From Bacteroidales bacterium (GTDB taxonomy: Bacteria > Bacteroidota > Bacteroidia > Bacteroidales > P3), in the NCBI GenBank assembly GCA_017530105.1, contig JAFXMW010000036.1, positions 1 to 47,793 on the forward strand: a stretch of DNA of 47,793 nucleotides. Reading direction: 5' to 3'. Each line of letters starts with the position of its first letter. The first letter of the stretch is position 1. Position numbers and translations under genes: made by a program. Of the stretch, positions 16,749 through 24,689 are shown piece after piece. The notes beneath the pieces are model-generated. The model was not told the DNA's origin. It did not search any database and saw only the letters and a program-made list of their open reading frames with translations.

Positions 16749-18464
16749 ATGAAAACAACCCGCTTGAATCGACACAACCTCGTGTTTTCCGTGCTGTTGG
16801 CACTTCTTTTCGCCCTGCCCGCAGGGGCGGCAGCCCAGGAAAACGGGCTCTCTGCCCAAACCGAACACCAATACAACGACGACATCCACGCGTTCATCCT
16901 CAAACGCCTGCGCCAAACCACCCTGCAGCGCGAAAAGCAGATGAACAAGCAAATCCAGCAGATGCTCATCAACCTGCCCAACGCCGAAAAGCTCTACGAC
17001 GAGACCTTCGTGCGCATCACCACCGCTGTGCAGGAAGACACCACCGAGGACGGAAAGCCCGAAATCAATTTCGTCTACAACATCTCCTACAACTGCCACC
17101 ACTTCGAAGGCACCGAGGACGACTACCCCTCGGCAGCCTACCTATGGAACACCTCCAACTCGTGCCGTGCCATCTGCAACCTCACCAAAACCATGATTGA
17201 CGAAGAGATGAACGACATCTTCGCCCCCGGCCGCAAGACCACCATCACCATCACCTCCACCACCGACGCCGCTGAGATTACCCATATCGACTACAAAGGC
17301 GAATATGGCGACTTCCGCTATATGCCCGCCGTTTTCAACGACGAGAACGTGCGCATCTCCATCGACCAGAAAGACGGCATCACCACAAACGCCCAGTTGG
17401 CCTATGCTCGCGCCCGCAGCGTGACGAGTTATATCGAAGAAAACATCAACAGCCTCAAACGCACCGAAAACGAGTTCCGATATGTCACCCGTTGTTTCGA
17501 CATGACGGGTCCGCACTATCGCCGCAGCAGCCTGCAGATCGTAGTCCACGGAGCCTTCGACGCTGCCGCCCGCAACCTCGAGGCCGCACTGCTCAACGAT
17601 GAATATGTCGACTTCAACATCCCCCATATTGAAGAAAACATCAACAGCAAAACCTATGCCCTCATCATTGCCGACGAGGAATACACCGCCCCTCTGCCCA
17701 ACTGCGATTTCGCCACCAACGACGGCGACGTGCTCCACCAATACTTCGTCCACACGCTGGGCATCCCCACACGCCACGTCAAAGTGCTGCACAACGCAGG
17801 CCGGCAGGAAATCTACAACGAGGGCATCCACTGGCTAAAGGACATCATCAAAGCCCAGAGCGGCGATGTGCACATCATCATCTACTATGCAGGCCACGGC
17901 GTAACCAACCAAAAGTTTGCCCCCTACCTCATGCCCAGCGGTGTTGACGTCAGCAAGATTCGTGCCTTCCGCAGCAAGACAGGTTTGCTGCCCGACAACA
18001 TCGAGTTGAAAGGCGGCGATGCAGAAAAGATTCTCAACCAATGCATCTCCTTCGACACACTGACCGGCTGGTTCAACCGGGTGGAGGCTCTCAGCTATAC
18101 CTTCATCATCGATGCCAGCTTCGACGGTATCCAGCGCAGCGGCAAACCCTTCTTCACCATCAAAAAAGAGTCGAAACGCTACCGCACCCCCAGGGTCCGC
18201 AGCGACATTGTCATCTTCATGGCCGCCGACGGCGACAAGACCGCCTATTCCTTTATCGACCAGCACCACGGCTTTTTCACTTACTATATATTGAAAGAAC
18301 TTAAATACTCGCGCGGAGAAATCACCTTCCAAGACCTCTTCAATAACGTCACCAAGAACCAGGCCTACGAATCCTCGCTGCAAGGCAAACTGCAAGAACC
18401 CAGCATGATTATCGGAGGTAAACTGGGCGAAAACTGGGGTACGCGCACATTTATCAACAACTGA
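16749..18464 (+). CDS. Secreted caspase-fold (C14) protein with Ser in place of the catalytic Cys
   Basis: The 571-residue protein (start at ATG 16749, because the in-frame ATG at 16725 lies directly at the promoter) has a signal peptide ending ...AGAAAQ (residue 30). Residues ~90-270 resemble an OmpA-like fold (NAQLAYARARSVTSYIEENI and SLQIVVHGAF). A caspase/peptidase C14 domain follows: YALIIADEEY, LPNCDFATNDGDVLHQYF, then IIYYAGHGVTN with the catalytic His at 383. In the strand where the catalytic Cys belongs (D-A-C-F-S-G type) the sequence is IIDASFDG; Ser457 (codon AGC, 18117-18119) replaces Cys. The fold is clear but cysteine protease activity is not expected. The stop overlaps the next start as ATGA, so the downstream macro-like protein is co-translated. 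Function unknown; a binding or regulatory pseudo-protease is likely. Confidence 0.82.
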   Translation: MKTTRLNRHNLVFSVLLALLFALPAGAAAQENGLSAQTEHQYNDDIHAFILKRLRQTTLQREKQMNKQIQQMLINLPNAEKLYDETFVRITTAVQEDTTEDGKPEINFVYNISYNCHHFEGTEDDYPSAAYLWNTSNSCRAICNLTKTMIDEEMNDIFAPGRKTTITITSTTDAAEITHIDYKGEYGDFRYMPAVFNDENVRISIDQKDGITTNAQLAYARARSVTSYIEENINSLKRTENEFRYVTRCFDMTGPHYRRSSLQIVVHGAFDAAARNLEAALLNDEYVDFNIPHIEENINSKTYALIIADEEYTAPLPNCDFATNDGDVLHQYFVHTLGIPTRHVKVLHNAGRQEIYNEGIHWLKDIIKAQSGDVHIIIYYAGHGVTNQKFAPYLMPSGVDVSKIRAFRSKTGLLPDNIELKGGDAEKILNQCISFDTLTGWFNRVEALSYTFIIDASFDGIQRSGKPFFTIKKESKRYRTPRVRSDIVIFMAADGDKTAYSFIDQHHGFFTYYILKELKYSRGEITFQDLFNNVTKNQAYESSLQGKLQEPSMIIGGKLGENWGTRTFINN

Positions 18465-18832
18465 TGAAAATGAACACACCCGATTTTATCACACATCTAA
18501 AGCCCAATGAGGTCTTTGTCTTCGGCAGCAATCTTGCAGGGCACCACGGTGGCGGGGCAGCACGCATAGCCCTCGAACGCTTTGGAGCCATCTATGGGCA
18601 AGGCGTGGGGTTGCAAGGGCAGAGCTACGCCATCCCCACCATGCAGGGCGGAGTGGAAACCATCAGGCCCTATGTGGATGAATTCATCACGTTCGCCCAG
18701 AACCATCCCGACCTCACATTCCTTGTAACTCGCATAGGCTGCGGAATAGCCGGATTCGACGACAGCGAGATAGCACCCCTCTTTGCCGATGCCCACTTGG
18801 TGCCCAATATTGTATTGCCCAAAGGGTGGTAG
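18464..18832 (+). CDS. Small macro-like / A1S_2505-type protein
   Basis: The 122-residue cytoplasmic protein has the strong motif EVFVFGSNLAGHHGGGAARIA (residues 16-36), then GVGLQGQSYAIPT, and FLVTRIGCGIAGFDDSEIAPLF. This pattern (F-G-S-N-x-x-G-x-H-G-x-G-A-A) is shared by a family of short phage and bacterial proteins ('A1S_2505 phage non-structural type') and resembles the loops that bind ADP-ribose in macro domains. A role in nucleotide or ADP-ribose binding is inferred. It begins on the stop codon of the caspase-like gene (ATGA), hence probably functions with it. No signal peptide, no Cys cluster. Motif recognition is firm; function is not. Confidence 0.7.
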   Translation: MKMNTPDFITHLKPNEVFVFGSNLAGHHGGGAARIALERFGAIYGQGVGLQGQSYAIPTMQGGVETIRPYVDEFITFAQNHPDLTFLVTRIGCGIAGFDDSEIAPLFADAHLVPNIVLPKGW

Positions 18833-18970
18833 GGCAACCGTCCGAAAACGCATATCGTATTATATATTAACACCATATAATTCAGCAGACACAAAAAAAA
18901 GAAAACAGAAATACTTTTTCAGCAATATTTCCGTTATTCTCCGAACAAAATAAAAAAAGACAACACAATT

Positions 18971-19690
18971 ATGAAAAGAATCATTTGCGCAGCAGTGGCC
19001 CTGTTGCTTACCGTTGGAGCGATGAATGCTCAAAACAACTTTCGCGGCATTGTAAAATACAAATTGGAAAGCTCCGGGAAAGTCGATGTAACCATCCCCC
19101 CCGAACAGTCCATCATGGAAATGAAGGTATATGACGACCAGTTGCTCCTCGAGCAGACCATCCAGAAAGGAATGAAACTGGCTCAGGCAATCGACTTCAG
19201 CCCCTACATCTCCTATCTTGCATCCAACGACATCGAACTCGAGACCTACACCGGCGACGGGAAATTCCTGATTCGCGGCGAAGTGACGAAAGAAAAACTC
19301 GACAGCGGCTATATCGAAGACAAAGAAGCCGGCCACTATTACTACGAAATGGTTGACGAAACAAAAGAGATGCTAGGCTACACCGCCAAGAAACTCATCA
19401 TGCACCGCTACAACGAAGAGGGTGTCGACAACCCCGCCGTTTGCTGGTACACCACCGAGATTGGACCCGAATACTGTGCCGTGCTGGGTTCCATCAAAGG
19501 CTTCCCGCTGGTTTACACCCAGGAGCAAGGCGAAGGCAAGGCCATCACCTTCACCGCTATCGACATTGTCAAAGGGAAAGTGAAAGAAGTCGACATGCTG
19601 CCCCCCGCAGGCTATAAAGATGCATCCGACGAAGAGTTTCAGCAATTCATGAGCGAGCTGAAAGATGCCATGGAACTTCTTGGAGACTAA
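18971..19690 (+). CDS. Secreted hypothetical protein (DUF4412/GLPGLI-like appearance)
   Basis: The 239-residue protein has a signal peptide (MKRIICAAVALLLTVGAMNAQ, cleavage near 21). The mature part is beta-rich: FRGIVKYKLESSGKVDV, then MEMKVYDDQLLLE, ETYTGDGKFLIRGEV, YTAKKLIM, WYTTEIGPEY, IKGFPLVYTQEQGEGKAITFTA. The order (start strand, Met-rich strand, 'YTAKKL', 'GFPL') resembles periplasmic GLPGLI/DUF4412-type proteins of Bacteroidota, but I am not sure of the match. No catalytic motif. A 138-nt A/T-rich gap precedes it without a clear promoter box, and a strong hairpin terminator lies 45 nt downstream. Confidence 0.6.
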   Translation: MKRIICAAVALLLTVGAMNAQNNFRGIVKYKLESSGKVDVTIPPEQSIMEMKVYDDQLLLEQTIQKGMKLAQAIDFSPYISYLASNDIELETYTGDGKFLIRGEVTKEKLDSGYIEDKEAGHYYYEMVDETKEMLGYTAKKLIMHRYNEEGVDNPAVCWYTTEIGPEYCAVLGSIKGFPLVYTQEQGEGKAITFTAIDIVKGKVKEVDMLPPAGYKDASDEEFQQFMSELKDAMELLGD

Positions 19691-19734
19691 TACCCCGCTT
19701 CGACAAAAAAAAGACTAACCGACAATATTGAGAC

Positions 19735-19779
19735 AAAGGATAAAATGGGTTAGGATACCACCGTCCCGTTTTATCCTTT
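19735..19779 (+). terminator. Stem-loop terminator before ftsK
   Basis: A 15-bp stem (one G-T wobble) joins AAAGGATAAAATGGG (19735-19749) and CCCGTTTTATCCTTT (19765-19779) around a 15-nt loop. The T-rich 3' arm and following TTTTC suggest termination after the secreted hypothetical gene. It lies 38 nt before the ftsK start. Confidence 0.7.
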
Positions 19780-19816
19780 CAATTTTCAATCCCCCATTTC
19801 TCAATTCCCAATCCCC

Positions 19817-22204
19817 ATGTCAAAGACAAAGAAAAAAAAGAAAACCGTACGACCGACCAGCCGATTTGTCGAGTTTTGGCGCACCCAACGTTGCCGCAAA
19901 CTGCGAGGCTCATGCTACATCCTTCTTGCAGCGTTCCTCGCAGTCGCCATGACCTCCTTCCTCATCTCCTGGCCGTCGCGCAACAATTGGCTGGGCGCCC
20001 TGGGATTCCACCTGTCGAGAATTGTCATTCAAAACACCTTTGGCATAGCCTCCTACGGCCTCACATTCCTACTGGTGGTGTATGGCCTGAAACTATGGAA
20101 AAAAGAGATTCTCCCCTGGCGCAAGACCCTTTGGAGCACTCTCTTCTGGATGGTATGGGTGGCATCGGTGCTGGGCTACTGCTCCGGGAAATGGGGAAAA
20201 GGCAACACCACAATAGAAAACTTCGCCGGAGTCACCGGCAATTTCATTGCCGAAGAATGTAACCACCTCATCAAATGGGGCACCTTGGTGCTGTTTGCCT
20301 TCATAGGCGTAGTGTATTTAGTCTTCGTACACAAAGTCCACATACGCCCCCCAAAAGTCAACCTCACCCTCCCCAACCTCAAAAGCATCATCCCGGCCCC
20401 CGCGCCGCAACAGGAAAAAACAACCCCTCCAGCGCAACCCCTCTGCGACGACCCCTCCGTGGCAAAAACCGAGCCGCAGACCGACACCAAAATCACCTTC
20501 GCCATTGATGATGAATACAGCCGTATCAGCCAGCGCACACCGTCACAACCCTCCGCTCCCGCTCCCTCCCCCGCCGCGCAGCAGCCCGCCTTTACCATAG
20601 CCGACAGCCTGCCTGACGACAGTCAGCACGAACCCGACGAAGAAAACGACTGTTGTGAAGCGACTGACGTCCACACCCCCGCACACTACACCATCGACGA
20701 ACCCTACGACCCCCGTCTCGACCTCAAACAATACCAAATGCCCTCCACTCTCCTGCTCACCGACTGGGAGACCCGCAACGTGAAAGTGACAAAAGAGGAA
20801 CTGGTGGCCAACAAAGACCGCATCGTCGAGACCCTCCGCAACTACAACATCGACATCGTCGAAATATCCGCCTCCCCCGGCCCCACAGTCACACTCTACG
20901 AGATAAAGCCAGCCCCCGGTATCCGCATCTCGAAAATCAAAAGCCTCGAAGACGACATAGCCCTCAGCCTCTCCGCCCTCGGCATCCGCATCATCGCTCC
21001 CATCCCCGGAAAAGGAACCGTAGGCATAGAGGTACCCAATGCCAAGCCCCAGATTGTCTCGATGAAAAACATGCTCGAAAGCGACACCTTCCGCAACAAC
21101 ACAATGGAACTTCCTGTCGCCTTCGGCAAAACCATCAGCAACGAACCCTTTGTCACCGACCTCGCCAAAATGCCCCACCTCCTCATGGCCGGCGCCACAG
21201 GCACCGGAAAATCCGTCGGGCTGAACGCGGTCATAGCCTCGCTGCTCTACAAAAAACACCCCGCCGAACTCAAATTCGTAATGGTTGACCCCAAAAAAGT
21301 CGAACTCTCCCTCTACAACAAAATCGAACGCCACTACCTCGCCAAACTCCCCGACTCCGACGACGCCATCATCACCGACGTCAAGAAAGTCGTACGCACA
21401 CTCAACTCCCTCTGCATCGAGATGGACCAACGCTACGACCTCCTCCGCCAGGCCGGCGTGCGCAAGATAACCGAATACAACGACAAATTCATCCACAGGC
21501 ACCTCAACCCCGAAAACGGCCACCGCTACCTCCCCTACATCGTCCTCATCGTCGACGAATTCGCCGACCTCATCATGACCGCCGGCAAAGAAGTCGAAAT
21601 GCCCATCTGCCGCCTGGCACAGCTGGCCCGCGCCGTGGGCATCCACCTCATCATCGCCACCCAGCGCCCCACCACCAACATCATCACCGGCACTATCAAA
21701 GCCAACTTCCCCGCACGCATCGCATTCAAAGTCACCAGCGGCATCGACTCCCGCACCATACTCGACTGCAGCGGCGCCCAACGCCTCATCGGGCGCGGCG
21801 ACATGCTCATCTCCCTCTCCGGCTCCGACCTCCTCCGCCTCCAATGCGCCCTCATCGAAACCGCTGAAATCGAACAACTCGCTGACTTCATAGGTTCCCA
21901 ACGCGGCTACCCAGACGGCTTCCTCCTCCCCGAATACCTCGACGAAAACGAGGAACCCAACAAAGACTTCGACCCCAAGCAGAAGGACGAATTCTTCAAC
22001 GACGCCGCACGCCTCGTCGTGGCCAGTCAGTTCGGCTCCACCTCCCTCCTGCAGCGCAAACTCCAGCTCGGTTACAACCGTGCCGGACGCATCATCGACC
22101 AACTCGAGGCCGCCGGCATCGTGGGACCCTACAACGGCTCCAAGGCACGCGAGGTGCTGGTACACGACGAAGTGCAACTCGAAGAATTGTTGCGCAGCCT
22201 ATGA
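19817..22204 (+). CDS. ftsK: DNA translocase FtsK
   Basis: The 795-residue protein pumps DNA at the division septum and helps resolve chromosome dimers with XerC/D. It has about four N-terminal transmembrane helices (residues ~30-175), a Pro/Gln-rich linker (~185-290), the alpha-beta motor with Walker A GATGTGKS (459-466) and Walker B LIVDEFADL (around Asp580-Glu581), and the C-terminal winged-helix gamma domain (~730-795: EFFNDAARLVV...QRKLQLGYNRAGRIIDQLE) that reads KOPS sites. Length is normal for Bacteroidota. The ATG is preceded by an AATTTTCAAT-type leader rather than a Shine-Dalgarno. It overlaps the methyltransferase gene by 4 nt. Confidence 0.97.
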   Translation: MSKTKKKKKTVRPTSRFVEFWRTQRCRKLRGSCYILLAAFLAVAMTSFLISWPSRNNWLGALGFHLSRIVIQNTFGIASYGLTFLLVVYGLKLWKKEILPWRKTLWSTLFWMVWVASVLGYCSGKWGKGNTTIENFAGVTGNFIAEECNHLIKWGTLVLFAFIGVVYLVFVHKVHIRPPKVNLTLPNLKSIIPAPAPQQEKTTPPAQPLCDDPSVAKTEPQTDTKITFAIDDEYSRISQRTPSQPSAPAPSPAAQQPAFTIADSLPDDSQHEPDEENDCCEATDVHTPAHYTIDEPYDPRLDLKQYQMPSTLLLTDWETRNVKVTKEELVANKDRIVETLRNYNIDIVEISASPGPTVTLYEIKPAPGIRISKIKSLEDDIALSLSALGIRIIAPIPGKGTVGIEVPNAKPQIVSMKNMLESDTFRNNTMELPVAFGKTISNEPFVTDLAKMPHLLMAGATGTGKSVGLNAVIASLLYKKHPAELKFVMVDPKKVELSLYNKIERHYLAKLPDSDDAIITDVKKVVRTLNSLCIEMDQRYDLLRQAGVRKITEYNDKFIHRHLNPENGHRYLPYIVLIVDEFADLIMTAGKEVEMPICRLAQLARAVGIHLIIATQRPTTNIITGTIKANFPARIAFKVTSGIDSRTILDCSGAQRLIGRGDMLISLSGSDLLRLQCALIETAEIEQLADFIGSQRGYPDGFLLPEYLDENEEPNKDFDPKQKDEFFNDAARLVVASQFGSTSLLQRKLQLGYNRAGRIIDQLEAAGIVGPYNGSKAREVLVHDEVQLEELLRSL

Positions 22205-22884
22205 ACACCAACCCCTCATCCCCCAGTCTGTCGCCCGACGCCTATTGCGAAGAACATACCTCGCAGCCCGACGACAACCTCAAAGCCGTCTATCGCTCCA
22301 CAGCCCTTCACACTGCCAACCCCCACATGGCGTCAACCCCCTACCAGGGGATGCTCCTGCAGATTTTGGCCTCTATTGTCAAACCCCATATTGCCGTCGA
22401 GATAGGCACCCATGCCGGCTACGGGGCGGTCTGTCTGGCAAAGGGAATGGGCGACCACGGCACCCTGCACCTTGTCGAGGCTAACGAGGAATATGAGGAA
22501 ACCATACTCAGCCATGCAAAACTCGCGGGAGTCTCCGGCCGGGTGTCATTACATATCGGACAGGCAACAGCGATCATACCCACCCTGCCAAACGACATAG
22601 AGCTGGCATTTATCGATGCTGACAAAGAAAACTACCCCAACTACTATACCCTGCTACTCCCCAAAATGAAGAAGGGCGGAATACTGCTGTTCGACAATAT
22701 GCTGTGGTATGGACGGGTACTGACGAAAGTACAGGACAGCAAAGAGACCGTCAGACAATTGCGATGCTGCCGCGACACACGTGCCATAGACAGGCTGAAC
22801 GACATCATCACCGCCGACCCGCTTGTGGAAAACATCCTCCTCCCCGTCCGGGACGGCATGATGCTCTGCCGTGTGAAAGAATAG
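22201..22884 (+). CDS. SAM-dependent O-methyltransferase (caffeoyl-CoA OMT-type)
   Basis: The 227-residue class I methyltransferase has the SAM-binding loop VEIGTHAGYG (66-75), acidic residue at VEAN (92-95), metal-binding FIDADKENY (137-145) and DN (165-166), and the family's SxTxYQGMLLQ-like stretch near 45-54. Relatives are divalent-cation-dependent O-methyltransferases acting on small catechol-like or unknown substrates in the cytoplasm. It starts inside the ftsK stop (ATGA), so translation is coupled, although a functional link to DNA segregation is not evident. All catalytic motifs look intact; the substrate is unknown. Confidence 0.9.
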   Translation: MNTNPSSPSLSPDAYCEEHTSQPDDNLKAVYRSTALHTANPHMASTPYQGMLLQILASIVKPHIAVEIGTHAGYGAVCLAKGMGDHGTLHLVEANEEYEETILSHAKLAGVSGRVSLHIGQATAIIPTLPNDIELAFIDADKENYPNYYTLLLPKMKKGGILLFDNMLWYGRVLTKVQDSKETVRQLRCCRDTRAIDRLNDIITADPLVENILLPVRDGMMLCRVKE

Positions 22885-22943
22885 TTACCGAAACATTTAC
22901 CTGCAAATTACAAAAAAAGACTTTTTAGTTTAAAAAAAAGTTG

Positions 22944-22951
22944 TATTTTTG
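22944..22951 (+). promoter_or_regulatory. Bacteroidota -7 promoter box of the CxC-lipoprotein cassette
   Basis: TATTTTTG, 23 nt before the ATG at 22975. The 22 nt starting here are identical to those at 16713-16734. It probably drives the whole 22975-24680 cassette. Confidence 0.65.
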
Positions 22952-22974
22952 CATTTTGAAAAATAGTTTAAACG

Positions 22975-23232
22975 ATGAAGAAATCATTCTTATTGCCGGC
23001 TATCGCTATGCTGCTCCTGACCGCCTCGTGCGCCAAGGAGAAACATTGCCGTTGCGCTGTGCTGGGCAGCCAGGCTGTACGTGTCATCACCATCAAGTCA
23101 GCCCACTGCCACGACATTAACTACGTGAGTTATTACGATGAATTGGACACGCTCCATGTCGATTCGCTCGTATGCACCGACTACCCCTTCGAGGCCGACT
23201 CGTTGATTGTGTATTCCCGTCACGAGGACTGA
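22975..23232 (+). CDS. Small CxC lipoprotein 1
   Basis: The 85-residue protein has a lipoprotein signal peptide with lipobox LTASC (Cys19), so the mature protein is a lipid-anchored peptide of 67 residues. After the lipid Cys it carries a C-x-C pair (HCRC), then single Cys residues 17 and 21 residues further on (AHCHD and LVCTD). The same order, lipid Cys, CxC, Cys, Cys, occurs in the two other small lipoproteins of this cassette (23287-23547 and 24459-24680), although the sequences between the cysteines are very different. No known domain was recognised. It is the first gene after the -7 box at 22944 and lies 54 nt before the next lipoprotein gene. Confidence 0.75.
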   Translation: MKKSFLLPAIAMLLLTASCAKEKHCRCAVLGSQAVRVITIKSAHCHDINYVSYYDELDTLHVDSLVCTDYPFEADSLIVYSRHED

Positions 23233-23286
23233 TGGAAGGAAAGTAGTAGTTTTTTTATTCACCATTTCAAAAGAAGGTTTTGACAA

Positions 23287-23547
23287 ATGAAAAAATCAGC
23301 TTTGCTCGCAGTACTGACTCTTGTGGCTCTCGCCATGACGGGTTGCTCGAAGGACACGAAATGCAAATGCACGGCCACCACCGCTGTTGACGACCAGGGT
23401 CGCCCGTTGATTACGTATGTCGACGCTTCACGCGGCTTCGCGTGCAAAAATATCACCAGGGTAGGTTTCGAACGTCAGGTTGACGGTAAATTGATACGCG
23501 AGATGCAGGATGTCACTTGCGTGAAGACGGACCATGAAAGCCGCTAA
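23287..23547 (+). CDS. Small CxC lipoprotein 2
   Basis: The 86-residue protein has lipobox AMTGC (Cys20), followed by SKDTKCKC, i.e. a C-x-C pair six residues after the lipid Cys. Single Cys residues follow in FACKN and DVTCV, with 24 residues in each interval. The arrangement matches the other two small lipoproteins here. Charged C-terminus, no membrane helix beyond the signal, no known domain. The last 14 nt overlap the start of the MauE-thioredoxin gene, so translation of the two is coupled. A function in disulfide chemistry or metal binding is inferred only from the conserved cysteines and the neighbour. Confidence 0.75.
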   Translation: MKKSALLAVLTLVALAMTGCSKDTKCKCTATTAVDDQGRPLITYVDASRGFACKNITRVGFERQVDGKLIREMQDVTCVKTDHESR

Positions 23548-24472
23548 CAGACGGTTGGGGAATGGCATCGCCCTGACAGCTCGGATGATATTGGGAGCAA
23601 TATTCATCGTGTCGGCTGTTGCCAAAATAGTCGGTATCGACTCGTTTGAAATCTATATCTTCTCCTACAACCTCCTGCCGCTGAACTGTGCGATGCTTGC
23701 GGCTCGCCTAATTATCGTGGCGGAGCTGCTTACAGGTTTGGGCTTGACGGTGAATGTCTGGAGGCGTTTCGTCAACAGCTGCACGATATTGTTGTTGACG
23801 GTTTTCACTCTTTTCCTTTGCTATGCCGCTCTCATGGGACGCACCGACAGTTGCCAATGTATGGGGTCGCTGGTTGAATTAAACCCGCTTCAGTCGTTAC
23901 TGAAGAATGCAGTGCTGGCTTTGCTGCTGGTGGTTGCCATGCGTGCAAGGCCATGGAACTGGCGACCCAAATGGTATGTGTGGCTGCCCGTAGTGGTGAC
24001 CGTTTGCGTGGTGCCCTTTATCCTGTCGGCCCCGGACAACTGGCTCTTCGGCCCCGCGGAGGAGCTTTACAACGCCCCTAAGCTCGAAGAGGCCATGGGA
24101 GAGCAGGGTGTCTTGCATGAACTCGACCTTGACGAAGGTCGCCATGTGGTGGCTTTCCTCTCGCCGGGATGCCAGTTCTGCCGTATGACCGATGAGAAAC
24201 TGACTTATATCTGCCGCCGTAACGATTTGGACTCGACCGCCGTCGTCTATCTCGCGCCGACTGCCGACACCACTATTTCGCTCCCTTCTCTCGACACAAC
24301 GGCTTTTATCCATCCTTGCTATCTTATCTCGAATCTCGACTTTGTACAGATTACTTACGGCCAACGGCCAATGGTGTTCCTGATGGAGAATGGACGAGTC
24401 AAAGCCACATGCCATTACCGGAACATCGATGAAAGACAAATAACCACATTCCTGCATCATGAAGAAAAATAA
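23534..24472 (+). CDS. MauE/DoxX-type membrane protein fused to a thioredoxin-like domain
   Basis: The 312-residue protein begins with a MauE-like four-helix membrane domain (residues ~15-165: helices near 15-33, 53-74, 83-101, 122-138, plus 147-164) with a C-Q-C pair (107-109) in the MauE position (TDSCQCMGS). The C-terminal part (~180-310) is thioredoxin-like with a C-x-x-C site PGCQFC (213-216), followed by strands and a cis-Pro region (QRPMVFL). MauE proteins support disulfide formation or electron transfer across the membrane; TlpA/MauD-like thioredoxins receive the electrons. The fusion should pass electrons between the membrane Cys pair and a periplasmic thioredoxin. It overlaps lipoprotein genes on both sides by 14 nt. 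Domain calls are firm, the substrate is unknown. Confidence 0.85.
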   Translation: MKAANRRLGNGIALTARMILGAIFIVSAVAKIVGIDSFEIYIFSYNLLPLNCAMLAARLIIVAELLTGLGLTVNVWRRFVNSCTILLLTVFTLFLCYAALMGRTDSCQCMGSLVELNPLQSLLKNAVLALLLVVAMRARPWNWRPKWYVWLPVVVTVCVVPFILSAPDNWLFGPAEELYNAPKLEEAMGEQGVLHELDLDEGRHVVAFLSPGCQFCRMTDEKLTYICRRNDLDSTAVVYLAPTADTTISLPSLDTTAFIHPCYLISNLDFVQITYGQRPMVFLMENGRVKATCHYRNIDERQITTFLHHEEK

Positions 24473-24680
24473 AAGCTTTGCCGTTTTATTCCTCGTCCTT
24501 ATGATAACGTGTCTCGGTGTTGCGTCGTGCACCAAACGATGCAAATGCATCCGCAACAACATGACCGTACAATACTACACTCCCGAAGAGCTGTCGGAAC
24601 GGGGGAAAACCTGCGAGGGGATGATATACCTTGACGGTTTGGCTACCCAATACTACGTTTTGTGTGAATGGGAATACTGA
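24459..24680 (+). CDS. Small CxC lipoprotein 3
   Basis: The 73-residue protein has lipobox GVASC (Cys24), then TKRCKC with a C-x-C pair four residues after the lipid Cys, and single Cys in KTCEG and VLCEW (21 and 16 residues apart). It repeats the cysteine order of the two other small lipoproteins of this cassette but is otherwise unlike them. Its ATG lies 14 nt inside the MauE-thioredoxin gene, the same overlap as on the other side. Its stop is 9 nt from the stop of the convergent surface-protein gene; no terminator hairpin was seen in between. Confidence 0.72.
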   Translation: MKKNKSFAVLFLVLMITCLGVASCTKRCKCIRNNMTVQYYTPEELSERGKTCEGMIYLDGLATQYYVLCEWEY

Positions 24681-24689
24681 CCATCCGTT

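Noticed and set aside
18833..18970. Gap before the secreted hypothetical gene as an RNA gene
   Set aside because: It shows only A/T-rich sequence and no cloverleaf or stable stem.
20543..22177. A 544-codon open frame opposite ftsK
   Set aside because: The sense frame is a complete, motif-rich ftsK; the antisense product is low-complexity (V, D, G, F) with no family resemblance.
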